Assembly (NCBI GenBank): GCA_024275315.1
Contig: JAJRZK010000003.1
Coordinates: 1 to 64,000, forward strand
Direction: 5' to 3'
DNA: 64,000 nucleotides
Origin: Nitrospirota bacterium
GTDB taxonomy: Bacteria > Nitrospinota_A > UBA7883
The notes beneath the pieces were generated by a model. That model ran no database searches. It had not been told where the DNA came from and was given only the letters and a program-made list of their open reading frames with translations. Positions 54,968-64,000 of the stretch are shown here, in pieces (positions within the stretch are counted from its first letter, which is position 1; each line of letters starts with the position of its first letter). Both the position numbers and the translations under genes were made by a program.

Positions 54968-55669
54968 CTATTTTTCATCAACAGCTAGCCACGCGCCATA
55001 CAGGCTTATAAATATCAGGCTGGCAAAATAAAGAATGTCCCGCGAGTCGATTATCCCCCGCGCAATGTTGCGAAAATGATAGTCCGCCCCCAGGTACCCG
55101 ATGACGGACAGGAACTGGCCGGGGAAAAAAACTAGCATCTTGTCTATGACTGTCAGCGAAAAACAGGTGATCAATCCGACAATGAAAGCTATTATCTGGT
55201 TCCCCGTCAATGAAGAGGCGAACAGCCCGACGGAGGCGTACGCCCCGCCCAGCAGAAGCGCCCCCAGATAGCCGCCGGCGACCGGTCCCGGATCCAGATG
55301 TCCCATGCTCGATATGAACAGGGGATACGAAACGGTAGGAACAAGCATGACCGCGATAAAGGCGGAGGCGGCGAAATATTTGACCAAAACAATTTCACCG
55401 CTGGTTACCGGCAGCGTGGCCAGAGTCTCATAGGAGCCTACGTTGAACTCCTCTGAAAACAGTTTCATGGTAACCGCGGGGATAACCAGAGAAAATATCG
55501 TTGGCAGTAAGCTGAAAAACCCTCTCATGCTGGCCTGGTTGAAAATAAAAAATGTGGAAAAAAAGAACCACCCCGTCACCAGGAGAAAAATCGATATCAC
55601 GATATACGCGATCGGAGATACGAAATAATCCTTGAACTCCTTGATGGCTATGCGCAAGACACGTTTCAT
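54968..55669 (-). CDS. GldF-like ABC-2 type permease
   Basis: A 233-residue permease from ATG 55669, overlapping the ATPase stop (ATGA); the open frame continues to 55930 but that part overlaps the ATPase and lacks conservation. It has six membrane segments, the DYFVSPIAYIVISIF start and the KLFSEEFNVGSYETLATLPV coupling region typical of ABC-2 permeases. It forms the transporter with the downstream GldG-like and upstream ATPase proteins. Confidence 0.88.
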   Translation of the reverse strand: MKRVLRIAIKEFKDYFVSPIAYIVISIFLLVTGWFFFSTFFIFNQASMRGFFSLLPTIFSLVIPAVTMKLFSEEFNVGSYETLATLPVTSGEIVLVKYFAASAFIAVMLVPTVSYPLFISSMGHLDPGPVAGGYLGALLLGGAYASVGLFASSLTGNQIIAFIVGLITCFSLTVIDKMLVFFPGQFLSVIGYLGADYHFRNIARGIIDSRDILYFASLIFISLYGAWLAVDEK

Positions 55670-56604
55670 GTCAAATGTTCCTTTGTTAGCTCTCGGAATA
55701 TGCTTTCCAATGACTTGGTTTCCCTTTGGAATTTGACCAGTGTCCAGTCGGTAGCTTTTATTTTTTGATAAATCGGCCCCCTCTGATCCGGATCGGTGTC
55801 GCAAAGCAACCTGAGACTCACACCCTCTTTTTCCGGAAGCCGCTCCACGCTCAGCACCCCAGGGACAGAGCCCAAAAGCCCTTCCGCCGACTCGTAATCC
55901 GAGTTCAACAGGGAAACATGGATGTAGCATTGATCGCCAGCGGATTGCTTCAGCGCGTCCGCGCTGTCGTCCGCCACGACCTTGCCCTTGTTTATTATCA
56001 CCACACGATCGCAGGTGGCTTCCGCCTCGCTCAATATATGAGTGGAGAGAATTACGGTTTTCTCTTTTCCTATCTGCTTGATAATCTCCCTTATTTCGAT
56101 TATCTGGTTCGGGTCCAGCCCGGAGGTGGGTTCGTCGAGCACGAGTATTTCCGGATCACCCATCATGGCGTGAGCCAGGCCAACACGCTGTTTGAGCCCC
56201 TTGGAAAGCTCGCCTATCGATCGGCTCATGATTTCGCGCAGGCCGCACATTTTCGCCAGAAGACGGATCCTGGATAACGCCTTGTCTTTGGATATTCCCC
56301 TCATCCCCGCCACAAAGAGCAGGTAGTCGTATACAAGCATCCCGTGGTAAAGAGGGGCGGATTCCGGAAGGTAGCCCATCATCCGCTTGACCTTGATCGG
56401 GTCGTCTTCTATTGAAAAACCCCCGATCGTCACAGCGCCGGACGATGCAGAGAGATAACCTGTCAGTATCCGGAGCGTGGATGTTTTACCAGCCCCGTTG
56501 GGGCCGAGCAGTCCAACTATCTGTCCTCTGCTGATCTCAAAACTGATCCTGTCTACCGCCAGAAAATCACCGTAGTATTTGGTCAGGTTCTCAACTTGGA
56601 TCAT
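55666..56604 (-). CDS. GldA-like ABC transporter ATPase
   Basis: A 312-residue ATPase from ATG 56604 (ATG 56610 is an alternative). Walker A GLLGPNGAGKTST, signature LSKGLKQRVGLAHA, Walker B ILVLDEPTSGLDPNQ and H-loop STHILSEAE are all intact. The C-terminal 80 residues resemble the regulatory domain of ABC-2 exporters. It powers the GldF/GldG/DUF4340 complex. Confidence 0.93.
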   Translation of the reverse strand: MIQVENLTKYYGDFLAVDRISFEISRGQIVGLLGPNGAGKTSTLRILTGYLSASSGAVTIGGFSIEDDPIKVKRMMGYLPESAPLYHGMLVYDYLLFVAGMRGISKDKALSRIRLLAKMCGLREIMSRSIGELSKGLKQRVGLAHAMMGDPEILVLDEPTSGLDPNQIIEIREIIKQIGKEKTVILSTHILSEAEATCDRVVIINKGKVVADDSADALKQSAGDQCYIHVSLLNSDYESAEGLLGSVPGVLSVERLPEKEGVSLRLLCDTDPDQRGPIYQKIKATDWTLVKFQRETKSLESIFRELTKEHLT

Positions 56605-56774
56605 CTGCAACTACTCAAGTGTGTTATCAGGCTGTCAGATATTTTAACCAATGTTTACCGGCAAGCCAGAACGGGAGCGCATCCGCTTCCCTGGACAAAT
56701 CAATTATATTGGCGTTTCCCATGTTGTCAAGCTCCCAGGGGAAATATAGCGCAAGCGGGGTTCGCCGCAGGGGG

Positions 56775-58337
56775 CTAGGTTCGGAAACGCTCCACCACCT
56801 GGTACAGCTTCAAGGATTGGTTGTTTATTTCAGCGGCCACCCTCTTGGTTTTGTCCGCGTCCATGGAAAACCCTTTGCTAAGCTTGTGGACAGAATGGAC
56901 GCTGGCCAGCATTTTTTGCGCAATTTCGGACTGGATCCTGGCGGATTTGACTATCTCGTCAACCATCCTGTCCACCTTGGTGGCCTGGTTGATGATAGTC
57001 TCCATAGCCTGGCTGGATTCCTCCATGGTTTCCACCGCGTTTGCGGTCAGCTTTTGTATATCGCTTACCATGTTGCTTATTTCGACAGTTGACTGGGTGG
57101 TTTGTTCAGCCAGCTTTTTCACCTCTTTTGCGACGACCCTGAACCCCTGGCCATGATGGCCCGCTTTTGCGGCTTCTATAGCGGTGTTTATGGCGAGAAT
57201 ATCCGTTATATTCGCGATGCTTTGTATGGCCTGCGTGATGCCGTCTATCCGGCTTGAATATTCGGACAACCGCTCAATCGTTTTGACGCTTCTGCTTATC
57301 ACCTCTCCGCCATCCATGGCGCACTGCCGCGTCGTCTCCGATGTAGCGGAAAGAGCCGCTGTGTTTTGTGTGACATCGGCGATGGCGTTATGGGTCTTTT
57401 CTATGTTGCTGGTCATGCTGTTGACATCAAGAGAATGTTTTTTGGCCTGGGCCGCGTTGCGCTCGGTGGTGGAAAACAAGGTGGTGGTGGCGGAGGTGAG
57501 GTGATCGGCCGATGTGGCCATCTCCCTTATTATCACCTGGAAGTTTCCCAGCATCGTGTTAAAAGCGTTGGCGGCCATGCCTATCTCGTCCTCGGACACA
57601 ACTTCGATCCGTTTGCTCAAGTCAGAGTCGGACTGGATAAGCTGCATCGTTTCCTGTAGTGTTTCAATCCGCTTGATGGACCTTATAACCACTATGTAAA
57701 AAAGAACGATCGAAACCGCCACCGCCATCAGCGCCAGTTTCGACGATGAAACGATGATATCTATTGTCTGTTCATCCATCGCCCTTTCAGATTCAGCTAT
57801 TATATCGTTCACCCTCTGCATGGAAAACCCGAGCCGCAGCACACCCCACGGGTTCTCGTCCTGCTTGATCGGCAGGACAAACTCCAGGAACAACTCACCG
57901 TCTCTCTTGTATTCGTTCGTGCCGGGTTCATCCAGCTCGGCCGCGTAAAGATCCTCCGGTCCGGACAGGGTTTGTCCTTCCAGCTCTTTCTGGAGAGTGT
58001 GCACCGCCGCCTTGCGATCTTTATCCATCAATATGGCGTATGTAAGCTCCGAAGCTTCCTCCACCATGGTGTTCAAAAGCTCTTTTACAAAAGGCATGTC
58101 CGAAGTGGCGATGCCGTTTTCCACCTGCAAAGTAAGCGCTTCTGATATGGCGTACGCCCTCTGGATCAGGTCACGTTTTATCAGAGCCAGTCTCAGCCCG
58201 GTTTCCCTTTCGATGGTCTCGCGCTGGGCGACCACCTGTTTATACGCCATTATGGATGTCAGGGAGAGCAGCAGCATGGTCATGGTAAGAAGCATTTTCC
58301 TGCGTATCTTGTAACTTTTGACTATTTTCTGGCCCAT
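56775..58337 (-). CDS. Methyl-accepting chemotaxis protein
   Basis: A 520-residue receptor. One membrane segment near the N-terminus (LLTMTMLLLSLTSIMAY), a periplasmic sensing domain (about 35-190), and a second membrane segment (LALMAVAVSIVLFYIVVI). HAMP follows (SIKRIETLQETMQLIQSDSDLS), then a signalling coiled coil with the hairpin tip DILAINTAIEAAKAGHHGQGFRVVAKEVKKLAEQT. There is no C-terminal CheR-binding pentapeptide. It might feed the CheA/CheW cluster at 9081-13480, but this cannot be shown. Confidence 0.93.
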   Translation of the reverse strand: MGQKIVKSYKIRRKMLLTMTMLLLSLTSIMAYKQVVAQRETIERETGLRLALIKRDLIQRAYAISEALTLQVENGIATSDMPFVKELLNTMVEEASELTYAILMDKDRKAAVHTLQKELEGQTLSGPEDLYAAELDEPGTNEYKRDGELFLEFVLPIKQDENPWGVLRLGFSMQRVNDIIAESERAMDEQTIDIIVSSSKLALMAVAVSIVLFYIVVIRSIKRIETLQETMQLIQSDSDLSKRIEVVSEDEIGMAANAFNTMLGNFQVIIREMATSADHLTSATTTLFSTTERNAAQAKKHSLDVNSMTSNIEKTHNAIADVTQNTAALSATSETTRQCAMDGGEVISRSVKTIERLSEYSSRIDGITQAIQSIANITDILAINTAIEAAKAGHHGQGFRVVAKEVKKLAEQTTQSTVEISNMVSDIQKLTANAVETMEESSQAMETIINQATKVDRMVDEIVKSARIQSEIAQKMLASVHSVHKLSKGFSMDADKTKRVAAEINNQSLKLYQVVERFRT

Positions 58338-58509
58338 GCTTTTACTCGAATCCGCGCTGGTGACGAAGTTAATTTTACATTATAATCAGAATTTGGCCCT
58401 GGGAGCGCATGATAAGAGCCACGATCAGCGCTTCGCCGATTCAATTAAACCAAACGCGGATGTTCAGCTGAAGGTGATGAAAGTATTGGAGGGCCGACGG
58501 AAATACGCT

Positions 58510-59670
58510 TCAGAACGAATAGACCATTCCGACTTCAAGGGTTATCACATTGTACCTGGCGTCTTCGGGTGAAAAATCGTCCTGATAATCTGACACGGTC
58601 GCGTATCTCAGTTTGGCGGTTACATAGGCTTTCGAATCAACTATCCATATCAGGCCCGGCTCCAGGTAGACCACGTCTCTCCCGGCGTCGGCCAGTCCCT
58701 CCCCCATGGAATAGCTGTTGGCGGCGACATGTTTTGTTCCCAAAACACCGGTAAGACTGTAATCAGACGCGACCCGGCGCCTGCCACTGAAAAAAATCTC
58801 CATGATATTGCCGTTGGAATTTCCCGTTTCACTGGTGATGGAGTTGTCAGTCCCGACAATATCGTTTTTCCCCTGCATGGAAATTTTTCCTCCCAGCGTC
58901 CCCTTAAACAGATCGAACCAATTTCTCACATACCTGGCCTCCAGGGCCACGACATCGCCCTGGCGGTAAATGTCATCTCCATCAAGCGTGTCCCTGCCCG
59001 CCGTTGTGAACGAAAGGGTAACCAGGGCGAACTGATCGTCTCCCGTGTCTATGTTGGCGCTTATTACCGCCACGAGTTTATCGCCCGGATCGTAAGTGTC
59101 GTTTTCAAGGTCGCCGGAGGTGTCGTACGAACCGGAAACGAGATAGTTGAAACCAGCCGCCCACGCCACACGCCCCCTTTTCACGGCCGCTATGACATGT
59201 GGCCTGAAACTCAGACCGCCACCGAAATGGTTCAGCAACATCAGATCACTGTTGACGTCATCTGTGATCATGCTCTGGCGTTCGTCCAGAGGAAAGGAGT
59301 TTTTGCCCGTGGGAACGATCAGGTCCACCCCGGCCCGTATCGACACGTCATTGATTTTTGCGCTATAATACGTGCCGATAACGGTGTCCGTCAGCCCGCT
59401 GACATTGAAAGAGTTGTCGCTCTGGATGGTGTCGTATGAGGTGGAGGCGTAAGTCATCGTCACCGAAGCGCCCCAACTAGAAGCGTCATACACGAGTTGC
59501 GAATAGACCATGGACTGGCCGCCGCTGTTGTCTATGCTGTCCGCGTTCCAGCTTCCATAGTTGCCGTATACGGAAAACATCAATGTCCCCTTCTCGTCAG
59601 CTACGGCGTCTCCAATCCCTGTCGCGCACAGGGTCACAATCAGGGTTGTAACAAATTTTCTCAGCAACAA
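58510..59670 (-). CDS. Outer-membrane beta-barrel protein
   Basis: A 386-residue protein with a signal peptide ending GDAVA, then alternating beta-strand sequence and a terminal VITLEVGMVYSF, the C-terminal Phe signature of outer-membrane barrels. The start is TTG 59670 or TTG 59667, both placed behind GGGAGG and with no suitable ATG. It is the third gene of an operon with a PKD-like lipoprotein and a FecR-domain protein. No family name can be given. Confidence 0.75.
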   Translation of the reverse strand: MLLRKFVTTLIVTLCATGIGDAVADEKGTLMFSVYGNYGSWNADSIDNSGGQSMVYSQLVYDASSWGASVTMTYASTSYDTIQSDNSFNVSGLTDTVIGTYYSAKINDVSIRAGVDLIVPTGKNSFPLDERQSMITDDVNSDLMLLNHFGGGLSFRPHVIAAVKRGRVAWAAGFNYLVSGSYDTSGDLENDTYDPGDKLVAVISANIDTGDDQFALVTLSFTTAGRDTLDGDDIYRQGDVVALEARYVRNWFDLFKGTLGGKISMQGKNDIVGTDNSITSETGNSNGNIMEIFFSGRRRVASDYSLTGVLGTKHVAANSYSMGEGLADAGRDVVYLEPGLIWIVDSKAYVTAKLRYATVSDYQDDFSPEDARYNVITLEVGMVYSF

Positions 59671-59684
59671 AACCTCCCGGAGGG

Positions 59685-60554
59685 TCAGTGAGTGGTGTTA
59701 ATGATAATCGAACCGCTTACGTAAGGGTCTGCTGTTGACCCGGAATTGTCATCATGCATGCCCCGGCCAATATCGTACTGGTTCTCCAGGTTTTCATAGA
59801 AGCTGTCATTACCGCTCCGGCTGACGGTAGGCACAGAGAGTTTTCGCGCAAGATGGTTAACAAGCGCACCAGTTTGCGCGTCTGTAGCCGCTTTTTTCTC
59901 CGACGAAAAACTCAGGGCCCTGTTAAGCGCGTCCAGCCTGTCCGCAGAAATCGCGAATGGCTCGGCGGGATCTCCATCCGGGCCCACCGTCGTCCTGTAG
60001 CCAGGATCGAGACAAACCTGGCGATTGGCGCCATCGACACATACTTTCCCTCTTTCTCCTGGTGTAAGGTCCACATCCGTAGACCCATCCTCCCCGGCTT
60101 TTACGTAAAAAGGAGGAGTCCCTCTCACTTTTACTACAGCGCTTTTCGTGTGGATTTCGAACCTGGAGTCCTTGCTTCTCAATTTGCGCACCAGCGATTT
60201 CATACTGCCGACCGAAAGCCCGAAAATCGACCTGGAGCCGCCTCCTCTGGTTTTGGACATCGCCTGGATCACCACGTTGCTTTTCTCACCCAGAGCCACG
60301 GTATGGCCGGTGTCGAACACAATCTCCACCATCGATTCAACCTCCGTCCTAACCGTGTCCCCTTCGGAAAAACCGGTGCCCACACGCACACGGCGCTGTT
60401 CCGTCTCTCCGGTGGATGTGACTCCCACATGCCCCTTGACGACAATGGCTGTAGCGCCTATACGTGAAGCGGCGATTGAAAAAACGGCGAACGCAACCAC
60501 GGCGACCGGCACCGCGACAATCGTAATCCTACCTTCCGTTTTATTGATATTCAC
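59685..60554 (-). CDS. FecR-domain periplasmic protein
   Basis: A 289-residue protein starting at GTG 60554 (GGGAG upstream). One N-terminal membrane segment is followed by a FecR domain (about 55-185): VRVGTGFSEGDTVRTEVESMVEIVFDTGHTVALG and DSRFEIHTKSAVVKVRGTPF-type sequence. No cytoplasmic sigma-regulating part or sigma gene is present, so this is the structural or surface type of FecR protein. It lies 14 bases before the barrel gene. Confidence 0.85.
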   Translation of the reverse strand: MNINKTEGRITIVAVPVAVVAFAVFSIAASRIGATAIVVKGHVGVTSTGETEQRRVRVGTGFSEGDTVRTEVESMVEIVFDTGHTVALGEKSNVVIQAMSKTRGGGSRSIFGLSVGSMKSLVRKLRSKDSRFEIHTKSAVVKVRGTPPFYVKAGEDGSTDVDLTPGERGKVCVDGANRQVCLDPGYRTTVGPDGDPAEPFAISADRLDALNRALSFSSEKKAATDAQTGALVNHLARKLSVPTVSRSGNDSFYENLENQYDIGRGMHDDNSGSTADPYVSGSIIINTTH

Positions 60555-60576
60555 CCTGCTCCCGTTTTCTTAATTG

Positions 60577-61884
60577 TCAACAGTTTACCTGCTGTGTGCA
60601 TCCACCGGGCCAGGTGAGAATCTGGCCATCCTGGAGCTGGTACGTGTTGTAGTCCTCACCCAAAATCCACCAGACAATGGAATGACACCCAGAGGCGGCG
60701 TCGCAATCAGCCCACCCTCCGGGGTTGGCTATGATAGTAAAGCTGGACGCCGTGTCGCACAAACATGTCGAGTTTTTCACCACCAGTGACACGGTGGCGG
60801 TCGTGGAGACACCCCTGCCATCGACAGGGTCGGAGTCTGTGGCGGTGCAGGTGGCTTCATATGTTCCGGGAACACTGAAAGATTGAGTGTCCACAACCTG
60901 GTCGTAGCCCGAACCAGACGCCACACCGCTCCACTTGACCGACACACTGTCATGCCCGTCCGCGTCGTCACCCCTGCATGTGAACGTAACCGGCTCGTCC
61001 GGCGAAGCGGGGTTGGGGCTGGCGGTGGCCGTAACCGCCGGGGGGCGATTGATGATGTTTACGGTCCATGTTATGACGGCCACCCCTCCATGGTTATCAT
61101 CCAGGGTGACCGTAACCAGGCTGACACCATCGTTTAGTGACGCTGTCCAGGATACGGTAATAGTGGTTACGCCCCCGTTTGTGGTCTTCTGGGTATTCGT
61201 TACTTCCCCGAGATCTCCGCCACTGACTTTTTCAATGATATCGTCACCGTCAGGATCGTGGGTTTTAACCGTGAAGTTGACCTTCTGGCCCTTGTAACAG
61301 GTAATGGTCTTTTCATAATTCTTTTCAACAGACCCTTCGTTTTCGCTGTTATCCCTGGAAGTCCTGACAAACTGGCTGGTGAGAGCGGATTCGAAAGCAT
61401 CCACTATGGGCGCAATATTGATCTTAAGATCGAACACCAGGTTTACACTGGAGCCTGAAGACAGGGTGACGGTTTTCTGGTCGGTGAACGACTGGCCCTC
61501 CACATCCGTGGTAACCAGGATATAGAACGTATAAGTCCCCGGTTCCAGCGTGAACGGGATCACCATATTGTCATCAAGCGCCAAATCCTGGTCTATGACA
61601 ACCACGTTAGACGAGTTTAGAATGGTGACATGGATACCGGTCATATACGATGGCAGGTAGTTCATATGGCCGTCAGAGGGGCCGGTGATTTTGTGCGTTT
61701 CCCGGTCGAATGAAAACCCTTCCGGCCAGGACAGGTTATACGTTATGGAACCGGCGGAGCCGGATTCGCCGTTCTTGTCTTTCCCCCCATCCCCCAACCC
61801 GCAAGATAGGTGCAACAGGGAAAAAGCAATTATCGCCAGCAGGGCCACCTTGCGGAAGAGCACCAAGAGCATAGTGTATGGCAC
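60577..61884 (-). CDS. Lipoprotein with PKD/Ig-like domains
   Basis: A 435-residue lipoprotein (lipobox LHLSC). GTG 61884 or ATG 61872 starts it. It has a first beta domain with an FTLEPGTYTFYILV block, and then at least two PKD/Ig-like repeats (NRPPAVTATASPNPASPDEPV and a TWTVN-ending copy before it). The C-terminus is Cys-rich (TCLCDTAS...CDAASGCHSIVW). It is the first gene of the operon with FecR and barrel proteins and is likely surface exposed. Confidence 0.78.
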   Translation of the reverse strand: MPYTMLLVLFRKVALLAIIAFSLLHLSCGLGDGGKDKNGESGSAGSITYNLSWPEGFSFDRETHKITGPSDGHMNYLPSYMTGIHVTILNSSNVVVIDQDLALDDNMVIPFTLEPGTYTFYILVTTDVEGQSFTDQKTVTLSSGSSVNLVFDLKINIAPIVDAFESALTSQFVRTSRDNSENEGSVEKNYEKTITCYKGQKVNFTVKTHDPDGDDIIEKVSGGDLGEVTNTQKTTNGGVTTITVSWTASLNDGVSLVTVTLDDNHGGVAVITWTVNIINRPPAVTATASPNPASPDEPVTFTCRGDDADGHDSVSVKWSGVASGSGYDQVVDTQSFSVPGTYEATCTATDSDPVDGRGVSTTATVSLVVKNSTCLCDTASSFTIIANPGGWADCDAASGCHSIVWWILGEDYNTYQLQDGQILTWPGGCTQQVNC

Positions 61885-61996
61885 AAACAGGATTTATGTA
61901 TAATGCACTTTATTGTTGTTTTACACGGTTATCCGGTTTTTGTCAAACCAGGGAGACACGCCTGATGGTTAAAGCCGGGGGAAATGGGCGGACCAG

Positions 61997-62956
61997 CTAT
62001 ACGGTCCGGTAGGTCGCAATCCAGTAAATAAATCCTGAATATCCAAAGAGCAACAGGACGCCTGTCACCCTGTCCATCTTAAGCCGCCAGGCGGCTGGGA
62101 TAACAGCGATGGAGAAAAACATCATAACCATCATGTCACCGGTCATCATTTCCCGGGTGACTGGCAGAGGTTTGTATATGGCCGTTATCGCCAGAACAGA
62201 CCCGATATTGAATATGTTCGACCCAATAATGGTCCCCACCGCTATATCAGAATGCCTTCGAAACGCCGCGATGGCAGTTGTCGCAAGCTCCGGCAACGAG
62301 GTGCCTACGGCCAGGACGGATATCCCTATCACCAGCTCGCTCACACCAAGAAACCTGGCTATGGCAGTGGCCGACTCGACCAACAGATACGCGCCTGCAA
62401 CCACTCCCGCCACGCCCAAAACCGTTATCGACAACTCGACCCAAAGTTTGCTGTCACTTACGACGATATCGCCGATTTCCTCCTCTACCGAAGAGGCGTC
62501 CTCCTTTTTTCGCATGGCGTTACGAATGCTATAGCCGGTGAATAACAGTATACCGGCGAATAGCGCAGCGCCGTCGAGCTTCGATATTGTCCCGTCAAAA
62601 CTGAAAAATATCATCAACCCGGAGAAAAAAATCATGTATGGCAGGTCACGGGTCAATGTCCGTCTCTGGATGGATATCGGATAGATGACCGCTCCTGTCG
62701 CCATGACAAGACCTATGTTGGCGATATTAGAACCGATTACATTGCCCATGACCATTGAGCCGGAGTCCCGATAGGCCGCAATCAGGCACACTACCAGTTC
62801 CGGCATGCTGGTTCCGAAAGCGACAACGGTAAGCCCGACCACTATCGGGCTCACCCCCAGAATCACGGCGGAACTGGCGGAGCCTTTTACCAAAAATTCC
62901 GCGCCATAATAGAGTATGGCAAGGCCGGCGAAAAACATAAGTATGGTAAGTAGCAT
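61997..62956 (-). CDS. Calcium/sodium antiporter (YrbG/CaCA family)
   Basis: A 319-residue membrane protein from ATG 62956; TTG 62971 is an upstream option. The two internal repeats each hold an ion-binding motif: VVAFGTSMPELVV with GNVIGSNIANIG, and VLAVGTSLPELATT with GTIIGSNIFNIG. About ten membrane segments flank a cytoplasmic loop (MRKKEDASSVEEEIGD). It exchanges Ca2+ for Na+ at the inner membrane. Confidence 0.93.
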   Translation of the reverse strand: MLLTILMFFAGLAILYYGAEFLVKGSASSAVILGVSPIVVGLTVVAFGTSMPELVVCLIAAYRDSGSMVMGNVIGSNIANIGLVMATGAVIYPISIQRRTLTRDLPYMIFFSGLMIFFSFDGTISKLDGAALFAGILLFTGYSIRNAMRKKEDASSVEEEIGDIVVSDSKLWVELSITVLGVAGVVAGAYLLVESATAIARFLGVSELVIGISVLAVGTSLPELATTAIAAFRRHSDIAVGTIIGSNIFNIGSVLAITAIYKPLPVTREMMTGDMMVMMFFSIAVIPAAWRLKMDRVTGVLLLFGYSGFIYWIATYRTV

Positions 62957-63138
62957 CAAACGCCCCGGCAAACCGCCTTTTCCACATGGCGATAGCTGTT
63001 CGTGTTGTTCATAAGGTTAATATCCAGCGGGAGACAGGTAATATCGATTGTTGAAACAGCGCGTTTACGATACCCCGTTTCGGAAACACTATATGCTGGA
63101 AAAAGTTTTTCTACAACTGTTGATATGCGCGGAGCAGT

Positions 63139-64000
63139 TCAGATTTCCTCAAGGTCGTCGAGCCACTTGGCGGAGTCATCTCTTTTGAAAATTGCAAACC
63201 GTTCAGAATCGGCAGGATCTTTCGCCCTGTGATATCGCATGTAAATACGCTCATCGTCGACACCGACAATCTCTATCTTGCCCGACGAATGTGACAACAC
63301 CAGACGGGCCCGTTTGGACAAGCCGGACAGGCGTTTGCGCGCCAGGTGAAAAATCGTGTGAGCTTCGACTATGGGCACGCTGTACATTTCATTGCCTTTC
63401 GTGGGGCGGCAGACAAAAAGATAATATGGAGCGCATCCCGCCCAGCTAAGCCTGTCAAACAGCTCCGCCAAAACCTCTGGATCGTCGTTAACACCACGAA
63501 TCACAGGACATTGGTTCAAGACGATAACCCCGCAATCACGGTACAGCCCAATTTCATTAACAGCCTGGCTGGTCAATTCACGCGGATGGTCGAAATGTGT
63601 CATCAAATGGATTTTCTTGCCAGACAGGGCAAACTCCCTGAGGCAATCGGCCAGCTCCGGGTCTCCAGACAACCGCCATGGGTTGAAAGCTGGTGTTTTC
63701 GACCCGAACCTTAACACCTTTATATGTGGAATTTTGCTAATCTGCAAAAGAAAACCGGAAATCCTCCTGGTGGACATCAGCAGAGGATCACCGCCTGTAA
63801 GAAGGATTTCTGATATTTCGGGATGGTCCTTGATATACGCCAGCCCGATGTCTATGTCGTTATTGACCTCACTGTTATCCTCGGCAAAAAGTCTTTTGCG
63901 AAAACAATACCGGCAGTAGGCGGCGCATGTGTTGTTAACAAGAAGCAGGGCGGTGTCCGGATACTTGTGCTGAACACCGTGGAGCGGAGTGACCGCCGAT
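63139..64000 (-). CDS. KamA-family radical SAM enzyme (5' end outside window)
   Basis: The gene is cut by the window edge; the frame stays open to 64000, beyond a Met at 63777. Near the edge TCAAYCRYCF is the CxxxCxxC cluster motif, and ILLTGGDPLL is the next KamA signature. These and the LRFGSKTPAFNP and FDHPRELTSQA blocks match the lysine 2,3-aminomutase/EpmB group. Such enzymes use PLP and a radical to move an amino group; EpmB modifies elongation factor P. The C-terminal PLP-lysine region is present in the LFVCRPTKGN part. The substrate is undetermined. Confidence 0.85.
   Translation of the reverse strand, partial: SAVTPLHGVQHKYPDTALLLVNNTCAAYCRYCFRKRLFAEDNSEVNNDIDIGLAYIKDHPEISEILLTGGDPLLMSTRRISGFLLQISKIPHIKVLRFGSKTPAFNPWRLSGDPELADCLREFALSGKKIHLMTHFDHPRELTSQAVNEIGLYRDCGVIVLNQCPVIRGVNDDPEVLAELFDRLSWAGCAPYYLFVCRPTKGNEMYSVPIVEAHTIFHLARKRLSGLSKRARLVLSHSSGKIEIVGVDDERIYMRYHRAKDPADSERFAIFKRDDSAKWLDDLEEI

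Overview
The window comes from a Gram-negative, flagellated bacterium with an outer membrane. Evidence includes several beta-barrel and lipoprotein genes, FlgB/FliE/FlgM/MotAB, a good sigma-54 promoter and a sigma-28-like promoter. The split glycine decarboxylase (GcvPA/GcvPB), the sigma-32-type RpoH, the GldAFG-like ABC set with a DUF4340 partner, and a CxxCH-bearing porin-like protein fit a deltaproteobacterial or Nitrospinota-like lineage. I cannot fix the taxon from sequence alone. Gene density is high, with many 4-bp ATGA overlaps.

Layout. 1-266: right end of an insertion sequence (C-terminus of an IS5-type transposase, hairpin, possible inverted repeat). 432-2321: a lysine-tailed unknown protein translationally coupled to prfB, which carries the programmed +1 frameshift. 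2332-8682 (minus): polysaccharide operon (GT2, flippase, methyltransferase, GT4, PLD-like enzyme, sialidase-like protein). 8809-8895: tRNA-Leu(CAG). 9081-13480 (minus): chemosensory-type cluster of a REC-STAS protein, a hybrid CheA and a CheW. 13668-16030 (minus): YkgJ-type cysteine protein, phosphoglycolate phosphatase, CxxCH porin. 16319-16395: tRNA-Pro(CGG), running straight into a tandem repeat array (21-bp units, then 93-bp units) up to 16727. 16760-18577 (minus): MarR regulator and a QueG-like ferredoxin protein fused to SCP2, with two copies of a palindromic operator. 18757-19489 (minus): flgB-fliE without flgC, behind a sigma-54 promoter. 19681-20679: rpoH. 20682-21257: decayed SpoIIE-type phosphatase gene. 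21373-25755 (minus): glycine cleavage operon gcvT-gcvH-gcvPA-gcvPB.

25979-29006: DciA-like protein, TPR lipoprotein and a LolB-like lipoprotein with an apparently non-standard start. 29030-31001 (minus): DUF92 membrane protein and PhnP-like hydrolase. 31231-36179: motA, two different motB genes (the second with a zinc ribbon), a GspG-like lipoprotein, eno, ftsB. 36330-40145: rpsO, pnp, M16 peptidase. 40159-40473 (minus): flgM with hairpin leader and sigma-28-like promoter. 41218-41293: tRNA-Glu(CTC). 41641-50193: acetolactate-synthase-like enzyme, then GT4-TPR, radical SAM/SPASM, FkbM methyltransferase and a membrane-fused spermidine-synthase-like protein. 50235-51613 (minus): DUF3343 Se/S carrier and class V desulfurase pair. 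51777-56604 (minus): GldA/GldF/GldG-like ABC set with DUF4340. 56775-58337 (minus): chemoreceptor. 58510-61884 (minus): PKD-like lipoprotein, FecR-domain protein and beta-barrel. 61997-62956 (minus): Ca2+/Na+ antiporter. 63139-64000 (minus): KamA-family radical SAM enzyme cut by the window edge.

Themes that connect the genes: motility (stator, rod proteins, FlgM, chemosensory proteins, receptor), surface polysaccharide or glycoconjugate assembly, one-carbon metabolism, and core translation/RNA decay. The most unusual items are the tRNA-Pro repeat array, the duplicated MotB with a zinc ribbon, the missing flgC, the AUA-like start at 28302, and the REC-STAS/CheA/CheW cluster without CheR or CheB.
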